Part shown: in pieces, positions 5,899 through 10,960 of the stretch
Position numbering within the stretch: the stretch's first letter is position 1
Layout of the letters: every line of letters begins with the position of its first letter
NCBI GenBank assembly: GCA_965372385.1
Contig: CBDVCD010000098.1
Location: forward strand, 1 to 10,960
Origin: JASJBU01 sp965372385
Lineage (GTDB): Bacteria; Pseudomonadota; Gammaproteobacteria; Chromatiales; Chromatiaceae
DNA length: 10,960 bases
Direction: 5' to 3'
Position numbers and translations under genes: made by a program
The notes under the pieces: generated by a model
Database searches by the model: none
What the model saw: the letters and a program-made list of their open reading frames with translations, nothing else
What the model was told of the DNA's origin: nothing

Positions 5899-6972
5899 AT
5901 GAAATTTGTAGATGAAGCCACAATCAGGGTAGAGGCCGGCGACGGAGGCGACGGCTGCGCCAGTTTTCGTCGTGAGAAATATATTCCCAGGGGTGGGCCG
6001 AATGGTGGCGATGGAGGCAATGGCGGCAGCGTCTATCTGATTGCGGACAGTGGCCTGAACACCCTGGTGGATTTTCGTACTCAGCGTAGCCACCGGGCAG
6101 AGCGTGGCCAGAATGGCATGGGGCGGGAGTGTACTGGCCGTAGCGGCAAGGATCTCTATGTCCGGGTGCCCGTGGGCACCCGGGTGAAAGACGCAGAGAC
6201 CGGCGAGTCGATCGGTGAGTTACTGGAGCACAAACAGCAGCTCCTGGTAGCGCGGGGTGGTGAACGTGGCATAGGTAATGTGCATTTCAAGAGTAGCACC
6301 AACCGATCCCCCAGGCAGTTCACCCATGGGACGCCTGGGGAGCGTTATCATCTGCTGCTGGAGTTGATTCTGCTGGCGGATGTGGGTCTGCTGGGCATGC
6401 CCAATGCGGGTAAATCAAGTCTGATCCGGAAGATCTCCAGTGCCCGTCCCAAGGTGGCGGGTTACCCTTTTACCACCCTCTATCCCAATCTGGGCGTGGT
6501 CAGCCTGGGTCGGGATCACAGCTTTGTGGTGGCCGATATCCCCGGTGTGATCGAGGGCGCGGCGGAGGGGGCGGGTCTGGGCTTGCAGTTTCTCAAGCAC
6601 CTCTCCCGCACCCGGTTGCTGCTCCACTTGGTGGATATAGCCCCGCTCGATGAAACTGTCACTGCCGCTGAAGAGGTGAGGCGGATCGAGCGGGAACTGG
6701 CCCACTACTCCGCTGAACTGGCCCAACAAGAGCGCTGGCTGGTGCTGAATAAGCGGGACCTGCTGTTGGACGATGAGCTGCAAGCGCGTCGTGAGACGCT
6801 GGTCCAGGCGCTCGACTGGCAGGGGCCGGTGTATGCGATATCCGCGGTAACTGGTGAAGGCACCCAGGAACTCACGGCGGCCCTGATGCGGCGGCTTGAA
6901 GAGCTGTGGCGGTCTGAACAGCCAGCCGCGGAAGATCCTGAGGATACGCCTTGGGACCCGCTCCAGGTGTAA
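5899..6972 (+). CDS. obgE: Obg-family GTPase, ribosome assembly factor
   Basis: Essential GTPase that acts in late 50S subunit assembly and growth control. It has 357 residues. Residues 1-158 form the glycine-rich Obg fold (VEAGDGGDGCASFRREKY, GGPNGGDGGNGGSVYL). The G domain follows with G1 GMPNAGKSS (166-174), the switch-I region YPFTTLYPNLG, G3 DIPG (213-216), G4 NKRD (284-287) and G5 SAV (315-317). The acidic C-terminal tail (EDPEDTPWDPLQV) is short and charged, as in proteobacterial Obg. The ATG follows the terminator by 12 nt and has no Shine-Dalgarno, yet MKFVDEATIRVEAGDGG is the canonical N-terminus, so the start is firm. The yhbE-type gene found between rpmA and obgE in E. coli is absent. 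proB follows after 24 nt, probably in the same transcript. Confidence 0.97.
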   Translation: MKFVDEATIRVEAGDGGDGCASFRREKYIPRGGPNGGDGGNGGSVYLIADSGLNTLVDFRTQRSHRAERGQNGMGRECTGRSGKDLYVRVPVGTRVKDAETGESIGELLEHKQQLLVARGGERGIGNVHFKSSTNRSPRQFTHGTPGERYHLLLELILLADVGLLGMPNAGKSSLIRKISSARPKVAGYPFTTLYPNLGVVSLGRDHSFVVADIPGVIEGAAEGAGLGLQFLKHLSRTRLLLHLVDIAPLDETVTAAEEVRRIERELAHYSAELAQQERWLVLNKRDLLLDDELQARRETLVQALDWQGPVYAISAVTGEGTQELTAALMRRLEELWRSEQPAAEDPEDTPWDPLQV

Positions 6973-6996
6973 GAGTGGAGCGAAAATCCTAGGATA

Positions 6997-8121
6997 ATGA
7001 TCTCCAGGCAATCAATTACCAACGCCAGGCGTTGGGTCATCAAGATTGGCAGTGCCCTGCTGACCTCAGATGGCGAGGGGCTCTCGCACGAGGCGCTTGC
7101 ACCCTGGGTGGCGCAGATGGCGACACTGCGCAAGGCCGGTCATGAGGTGGTGCTGGTCTCATCCGGGGCGGTAGCCGAAGGTATGAGCCGTATGGGCTGG
7201 CCGCATCGACCGCATAACCTGAATGAACTGCAGGCCGCCGCCGCAATCGGCCAGATGGGGCTGATTCACGCCTATGAGGCCTGTTTCCAGAAACACGGTC
7301 TGCATACCGCGCAGATCCTCCTGACGCGTGACGATCTGGCTGACCGCTCCCGTTATCTCAATGCCCGTAGCGCCTTGTGGACCTTGTTGTCATTGGGTGT
7401 GGTGCCGGTGGTGAACGAGAACGATACGGTCGCCACGGAAGAGCTGCGTTTTGGGGATAACGACACCCTGGCCGCCCTGGTGGCAAATCTGATCGAGGCC
7501 GACCTGCTGGTACTGCTCACCGATCAGGAGGGGCTGTACGATGCGGATCCCCGGTTCAACCTCCAGGCAAGCCTGATCCATGAGACCCGGGTGGACAATC
7601 CCCAACTGGATGCGGTAGCCGGCGGTAGTGCCAGTGGCCTGGGTCTGGGGGGGATGGTGACCAAGGTGCGTGCCGCCCGGTTGGCAGCCCGTTCCGGCAC
7701 CGGGACGGTGATCGCCTCGGGCAAGCGCGAACAGGTGGTGGATGCCATCAGCCGGGGTGAGGACATCGGTACTCTGCTGGTGCCGGTGCAGGAACCTCAG
7801 GCCGCCAGAAAGCGCTGGCTGGCCGGTCAGTTGCAGGTAAGAGGTAGCCTGACCCTGGACGATGGGGCGGTTCAGGTATTGCGGAACAGGGGTAGCAGCC
7901 TGTTGCCTGTCGGCGTGGTGGCCATAAGCGGTGAATTCGTGCGTGGTGAGGCGGTGGTCTGTGTGGACACCGCTGGCTGCGAAGTGGCCAGAGGCCTGGT
8001 GAACTACGGCGCCCTGGAGGCCAGGCGCATCATCGGTCAGTCAAGTAGCCAGATCGAGTCAATCCTGGGTTATGTGGATGAACAGGAACTCATCCATCGG
8101 GATAATCTGGTCCTGCTTTGA
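6997..8121 (+). CDS. proB: Glutamate 5-kinase
   Basis: Phosphorylates L-glutamate to glutamyl 5-phosphate, the first and normally proline-inhibited step of proline synthesis. It has 374 residues (E. coli 367). The amino-acid-kinase domain carries the phosphate-binding start WVIKIGSALLT (Lys16), VLVSSGAVAEG, the NENDTV motif and FGDNDTLAALVA, then LLTDQEGLYDADPR and GGMVTKVRAA. A C-terminal PUA domain runs from about residue 275 to the end (RKRWLAGQLQVRG ... NYGALEARRIIG), the long form typical of bacteria. The ATG at 6997 has AGGA (6991-6994) only 2 nt upstream and GGAG (6977-6980) farther away. The peptide start is plausible but about 8 residues longer than E. coli's. Its usual partner proA is not in the window. 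A bidirectional terminator lies 60 nt downstream. Confidence 0.96.
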   Translation: MISRQSITNARRWVIKIGSALLTSDGEGLSHEALAPWVAQMATLRKAGHEVVLVSSGAVAEGMSRMGWPHRPHNLNELQAAAAIGQMGLIHAYEACFQKHGLHTAQILLTRDDLADRSRYLNARSALWTLLSLGVVPVVNENDTVATEELRFGDNDTLAALVANLIEADLLVLLTDQEGLYDADPRFNLQASLIHETRVDNPQLDAVAGGSASGLGLGGMVTKVRAARLAARSGTGTVIASGKREQVVDAISRGEDIGTLLVPVQEPQAARKRWLAGQLQVRGSLTLDDGAVQVLRNRGSSLLPVGVVAISGEFVRGEAVVCVDTAGCEVARGLVNYGALEARRIIGQSSSQIESILGYVDEQELIHRDNLVLL

Positions 8122-8180
8122 GGCTTCTCGGCAATAACTGACGGGAAGCGTAACCATTCAGCTTCATCACAAGCTGATAT

Positions 8181-8208
8181 AAAAAAACCGGCATCTGCCG
8201 GTTTTTTT
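8181..8208. terminator. Bidirectional terminator between proB and rpsT
   Basis: Seven A (8181-8187), CCGGCA, the two bases TC, TGCCGG and seven T (8202-8208) make a perfect inverted repeat. The real loop is probably ATCT with a 5-bp G/C stem. Because both strands end in a T-run, it can stop the plus-strand obgE-proB transcript and the minus-strand rpsT transcript. Confidence 0.9.
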
Positions 8209-8227
8209 CAGGGATAGAGAAAAAGGC

Positions 8228-8488
8228 TTACATGGCCTTGATCTGTGCGTTCATGCGGCTCTTATGCCGGGCAGCCTTGTTTTTGTGGATCATGCCCTGA
8301 TTGGCGGAGCTATCGATAACAGGCATCGCCTGCTTGAAGGCTTCAGTTGCGGCTTCCTTGTTACCCTCGGCAATCGCCTTGACGACCCCTTTGATATAGG
8401 TGCGCAGGTTGCTGCGTTGACCCTGATTGAGCAGGTGTCGCTTATCGGCTTGACGGGCCCGCTTACGGGCTTGGGCTGTGTTGGCCAA
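8228..8488 (-). CDS. rpsT: 30S ribosomal protein S20 (UUG start)
   Basis: Small-subunit ribosomal protein that binds 16S rRNA. It has 86 residues (E. coli 87). The sequence M(TTG)ANTAQARKRARQADKRHLLNQGQRSNLRTYIK ... MIHKNKAARHKSRMNAQIKAM is typical S20, very basic and all-helical. The open frame continues 60 codons upstream to an ATG at 8668, but those codons cover the promoter and a REP-like repeat and resemble no protein. The start is TTG at 8488, preceded by AGGAG (8495-8499) with a 6-nt spacer, and the second residue Ala matches the family. E. coli rpsT also starts at UUG, which is linked to its translational autoregulation, so the same control is likely here. The gene is convergent with proB and divergent from murJ. 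Confidence 0.96.
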   Translation of the reverse strand: MANTAQARKRARQADKRHLLNQGQRSNLRTYIKGVVKAIAEGNKEAATEAFKQAMPVIDSSANQGMIHKNKAARHKSRMNAQIKAM

Positions 8489-8529
8489 CTTAATCTCCTG
8501 AATATGGATCGAGCTTTGTAAAGGGGGCA

Positions 8530-8559
8530 AATATTGCCTAAGAACCCTCCCGCTGTCAA
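8530..8559 (-). promoter_or_regulatory. Probable rpsT promoter
   Basis: On the minus strand a perfect -35 TTGACA (plus-strand 8554-8559) is followed after 18 bp by AATATT (8530-8535), which matches the -10 consensus at four of six positions. The expected start near 8523 gives a leader of about 35 nt with the AGGAG site. The -35 is excellent; the exact -10 register is less certain. Confidence 0.55.
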
Positions 8560-8574
8560 CCTTGAGTTCAGATT

Positions 8575-8607
8575 CGTAGCCTGGGTGGAGCGCAGCGTAA
8601 CCCGGGG
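8575..8607. repeat. GTAG-headed REP-like hairpin element
   Basis: CGTAGCCTGGGTGGAGCGCAG starts the element, which continues to 8607. CCTGGGT (8580-8586) pairs with ACCCGGG (8600-8606) over 7 bp with one G-T pair, and a small CGC-A-GCG hairpin lies in the loop. This matches, from memory, a widespread gammaproteobacterial intergenic repeat with the pattern TAGCCCGGATGGAGCGCAGCG...CCGGG. Its sequence differs from the REP pair at 92-193, so it is a second repeat family. It sits upstream of the rpsT promoter and of the murJ promoter, where REP elements are less usual than behind genes. Confidence 0.7.
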
Positions 8608-8694
8608 AAACTGTGCGCAGACGATCTCTATGAGCGAAAAGCCTTCGACCAAGCTGACTTCTGACCAATCAATCGATAGGCAATTCCAACAGCA

Positions 8695-8724
8695 TGAGCA
8701 TTATCCGCGGTCAGTCACTATAAT
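8695..8724 (+). promoter_or_regulatory. Probable murJ promoter
   Basis: A perfect -10 hexamer TATAAT lies at 8719-8724. The best -35 candidate is TGAGCA (8695-8700) at 18 bp, matching only three of six consensus positions. The predicted transcription start near 8731 places any true murJ start codon downstream of it, in agreement with initiation at 8758. Confidence 0.45.
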
Positions 8725-8745
8725 CAGGCGGAAAATCTCCCACTC

Positions 8746-8760
8746 AAGGACAACCCGCTG
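8746..8760 (+). promoter_or_regulatory. Ribosome-binding site and CTG start of murJ
   Basis: AAGGA at 8746-8750 is followed by a 7-nt spacer and the codon CTG at 8758-8760. No ATG, GTG or TTG occurs in the murJ frame between the in-frame stop at 8695-8697 and the GTG at 8788, and that GTG has no Shine-Dalgarno. The site therefore decides the start of murJ; the use of CTG is an inference. Confidence 0.55.
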
Positions 8761-10293
8761 GCCTCATTCTTTAAATCATTCGCCACCGTGGGCGGCAATA
8801 CCCTGCTCTCCCGTATCCTGGGGTTTGTCCGCGACCTGGTATTGGCGCGGATGTTCGGGGCGGATGCGGCCACCGACGCCTTTTTCGTGGCCTTCAAGAT
8901 ACCTAATTTTTTACGTCGCCTGTTTGCCGAGGGCGCCTTCTCCGTGGCGTTCGTGCCGGTACTTACCGAGTATCGCAGCAAGCGATCACGGGGAGAACTG
9001 CAGGATTTTGTCAACAAAATGGCGGGCACATTCGGTCTGATCCTGTTCTCGGTGACCCTGCTGGGGGTGCTGGCCGCACCCCTGCTGGTGATGTTGTTCG
9101 CCCCCGGTTTTATCGGTGAGGAGGAGGGCAAGTACCAGCTGGCCGTGGAGATGCTCCGTTTTACCTTTCCCTATCTCTTTTTTATCTCGCTGACCGCCTT
9201 TGCCGGCAGTATCCTGAATGTACATAACCGTTTCGGTGTGCCGGCCTTTACCCCGGTACTGCTCAATCTCTCTCTTATCGGTTGTGCCTTCTGGCTCTCG
9301 CCCCGGATGGAGCAACCGGTGGTGGCGCTGGCCTGGGGGGTGCTGATTGCCGGTGCCGTGCAGTTCATGTTCCAGTTTCCCTTTTTGCATCAGATCAAGA
9401 TGCTCCCCAAGCCAAGGATAGCCTTCAAGGATCGGGGGGTGATGAGGGTGATGCGACTGATGGTACCGGCCCTGTTCGGGGTTTCGGTCAGTCAGCTGAA
9501 TCTGTTGTTGGATACCCTAATTGCTTCGTTTCTGGTCAGCGGCAGTATCTCCTGGCTCTACTACTCTGACCGGCTGATGGAGTTTCCGGTGGGTATTCTT
9601 GGGGTGGCGCTGGGTACCGTGATTCTGCCCAATCTCTCCCGCAAGCATGCGGAAAAATCCACTGAGGAGTTTTCCACCACCCTCGATTGGGCATTGCGGG
9701 TGATGGTGTTGCTAGGTATCCCCGCGGCGGTGGGCCTGACGCTGCTGGCCGGTCCCATGCTGACGACCCTGTTCTACTCCGACGCCTTCAACGACCAGGA
9801 TGTGGCCATGTCGAGCCGGAGTCTGATGGCCTATGCGCCGGGTCTGCTGGCGATCATCCTGATCAAGGTATTGGCGCCGGGCTTCTATGCTCAGCAGGAT
9901 ACCCGCACACCGGTGAGGATCGGCATCATCGCCATGCTGGTCAATATGGTGCTCAATCTGCTTCTGGTATTTCCCTTGGCGCACGCCGGACTGGCCCTGG
10001 CCACCACACTCTCATCCGCCCTGAATGCCTATCTGCTCTACCGGGGGTTGATCGTTACAGGCATCTATCGGCCGGCTAAGGGCTGGGGAGGGATCCTGGC
10101 GCGGGTGACGCTGGCGGCTGCCACCATGGGGGTGCTGATCTTCCTGGGCAGGGGTGAGATGGCATCCTGGTTTGCCATGGGTGGCTGGGAACGCATCGGG
10201 AACCTGGCCCTGTGGATTGTCTCGGCCGTGGCCGTCTACTTTCTGGTGCTCTACCTCTCCGGTATCCGTCTCCGTCACTTCAGATCCCACTGA
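8758..10293 (+). CDS. murJ: Lipid II flippase MurJ (MviN)
   Basis: Integral inner-membrane flippase that moves the peptidoglycan precursor lipid II to the periplasmic side. From CTG 8758 the product is 511 residues, as I recall for E. coli MurJ, and begins MASFFKSFATVGGNTLLSRILGFVRD, which lines up with the E. coli start MNLLKSLAAVSSMTMFSRVLGFARD. From the GTG at 8788 it would lack the first ten residues, part of helix 1. Charged residues known to matter in the E. coli central cavity are present, shifted by about one residue: Arg19, Arg25, Asp40 (ATDAFF), Lys47 (FKIPN), Arg53, Glu58 (AEGAF), and the Arg of YYSDRLMEFP. Many hydrophobic segments follow, in line with 14 helices. It is divergent from rpsT. 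The rpsT-murJ neighbourhood is common in gammaproteobacteria, but the usual following gene ribF is missing. Confidence 0.93.
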   Translation: MASFFKSFATVGGNTLLSRILGFVRDLVLARMFGADAATDAFFVAFKIPNFLRRLFAEGAFSVAFVPVLTEYRSKRSRGELQDFVNKMAGTFGLILFSVTLLGVLAAPLLVMLFAPGFIGEEEGKYQLAVEMLRFTFPYLFFISLTAFAGSILNVHNRFGVPAFTPVLLNLSLIGCAFWLSPRMEQPVVALAWGVLIAGAVQFMFQFPFLHQIKMLPKPRIAFKDRGVMRVMRLMVPALFGVSVSQLNLLLDTLIASFLVSGSISWLYYSDRLMEFPVGILGVALGTVILPNLSRKHAEKSTEEFSTTLDWALRVMVLLGIPAAVGLTLLAGPMLTTLFYSDAFNDQDVAMSSRSLMAYAPGLLAIILIKVLAPGFYAQQDTRTPVRIGIIAMLVNMVLNLLLVFPLAHAGLALATTLSSALNAYLLYRGLIVTGIYRPAKGWGGILARVTLAAATMGVLIFLGRGEMASWFAMGGWERIGNLALWIVSAVAVYFLVLYLSGIRLRHFRSH

Positions 10294-10385
10294 ACCTGAA
10301 TCCAGACATTCCCGGTCTGCGTACTCGTACTATAGATAGCAACGGGTACTCGGCCCGCTGATTTACATTTGATACAAGGCAAGTA

Positions 10386-10960
10386 ATGCGGAAAATCCTC
10401 TCATCTGTTGTTGGTCTCTCGCTGATGGTTTCGGTTTGGGTAGCTCAGGCCGTCGAATATGCGAGCAATCCCCTCACCCATGACGATCAACTGGTTGTCT
10501 CGGATCAGGGGATTACCGCATACGACAGTGTTTCCCTCAACATACGCTGGCGGCAGCTTACTGGAGAGAAGACCCATGAGCCGGTATTGGCCGGTGATCT
10601 GATTCTAGTCAGCAGCAGTTCCGGGCTGCATGCCATCGAGTCCAATAGTGGGAATGTCCGCTGGCATATCAATACCTGGACAAATCTTTTTCCCGCCACG
10701 GTGGGCAGTGGTGTCGCCTATCTGGCCAGCGAAGAGGGCGTGCTGCGTGCCTTGGCGCTGAATAGAGGTGAATTGTTGTGGCAAAGACATCTTCCCGGGT
10801 GGATCTACCCGCCGGTCATCGAGGGGGATCGACTCTACACCGGGGGCAGTGAGGGTACGCTCTGGGCGGTTGATCGAAACGATGGGCGCGTTTTATGGGC
10901 GCGTAAGCTGGGGCAGGAGATGGTCTATAGTCCGCTATCCAACCGCGATGGCGGTGTGAT
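10386..10960 (+). CDS. Exported PQQ-type beta-propeller protein, 5' part (runs off the window)
   Basis: The frame is open from ATG 10386 to the window end: 191 complete codons and no stop. AAGG (10376-10379) with a 6-nt spacer supports the start. Residues 1-22 (MRKILSSVVGLSLMVSVWVAQA) form a signal peptide with an AQA cleavage site before VEY. There is no lipobox Cys, so it is a soluble periplasmic protein rather than a BamB-type lipoprotein. At least three propeller-blade motifs are visible: GLHAIESNSGNVRWHI, VLRALALNRGELLWQR and TLWAVDRNDGRVLWAR, each of the form xLxAxxxxxGxxxW. They are separated by strand pairs such as PVLAGDLILVSSSSG and PPVIEGDRLYTGGSEG. This is the PQQ/pyrrolo-quinoline-like repeat fold. 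Whether it binds a cofactor, is an enzyme, or is a scaffold cannot be told from this part. It follows murJ by 92 bp, with no clear terminator and only weak promoter-like sequence near 10328-10336. Confidence 0.85.
   Translation, partial: MRKILSSVVGLSLMVSVWVAQAVEYASNPLTHDDQLVVSDQGITAYDSVSLNIRWRQLTGEKTHEPVLAGDLILVSSSSGLHAIESNSGNVRWHINTWTNLFPATVGSGVAYLASEEGVLRALALNRGELLWQRHLPGWIYPPVIEGDRLYTGGSEGTLWAVDRNDGRVLWARKLGQEMVYSPLSNRDGGV

Noticed and set aside
5293..6093. 266-codon minus-strand frame across rplU, rpmA and the start of obgE
   Set aside because: It crosses three conserved genes and a terminator on the other strand; the composition is a shadow of their codons.
8489..8668. 60-residue N-terminal extension of rpsT from an ATG at 8668
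   Set aside because: The segment contains the rpsT promoter and a REP-like repeat, and S20 is invariably short and begins MANT/MANS-like.
8694..8723. Nine-codon frame ATG AGC ATT... ending at TAA, as a possible murJ leader peptide
   Set aside because: It overlaps the predicted murJ promoter and would lie upstream of the RNA start; it has no ribosome-binding site or regulatory codon pattern.

Overview
The window is a gene-dense chromosomal segment of about 60% G+C by eye. It looks like a gammaproteobacterium outside the enterics. The reasons are the gene content and order (ybeL-type zinc-ribbon gene / leuS-lptE-holA, then rplU-rpmA-obgE-proB / rpsT / murJ), an LPS-assembly lipoprotein (so a Gram-negative), a UUG-started rpsT as in E. 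coli, and GTAG-type REP elements. A Chromatiales-like or sulfur-oxidising lineage would fit, but that is a guess and no species can be named from this sequence.

Layout: 1-202 is non-coding and holds a G/C-rich hairpin repeat and a pair of inverted REP sequences. 203-736 (minus) is a small zinc-ribbon protein of the YbeL/DUF1451 type. It is divergent from a plus-strand group: leucyl-tRNA synthetase leuS (894-3527), LPS-assembly lipoprotein lptE (3642-4145) and DNA polymerase III delta subunit holA (4150-5160). A strong sigma70-like promoter lies across the holA stop codon and drives rplU (5251-5565) and rpmA (5578-5835). A hairpin terminator or attenuator at 5860-5886 then separates rpmA from obgE (5899-6972) and proB (6997-8121). 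A bidirectional terminator (8181-8208) closes proB and the convergent rpsT (8228-8488, minus). A 269-bp divergent region carries the rpsT and murJ promoters and another REP-like hairpin. It is followed by the lipid II flippase murJ (8758-10293, probably starting at a CTG codon) and the 5' part of a secreted PQQ-type beta-propeller protein (10386 to the window end).

How the genes work together: almost everything is core growth machinery. It covers tRNA charging (leuS), ribosome structure and assembly (rplU, rpmA, obgE, rpsT), replication clamp loading (holA), envelope building (lptE, murJ) and proline synthesis (proB). The order combines two blocks I know from other gammaproteobacteria: leuS-lptE-holA, and rplU-rpmA-obgE-proB...rpsT-murJ. 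Here they join directly at holA/rplU. On the far side of murJ a beta-propeller gene stands where ribF is usual.

I looked for an undescribed system and did not find one. The points worth a second look are small: the non-canonical murJ start, the terminator placed 12 nt before obgE, three repeat elements in intergenic gaps (one of which contributes the lptE ribosome-binding region), a low-complexity insertion in the LeuRS editing domain, and the partial propeller gene at the right edge.
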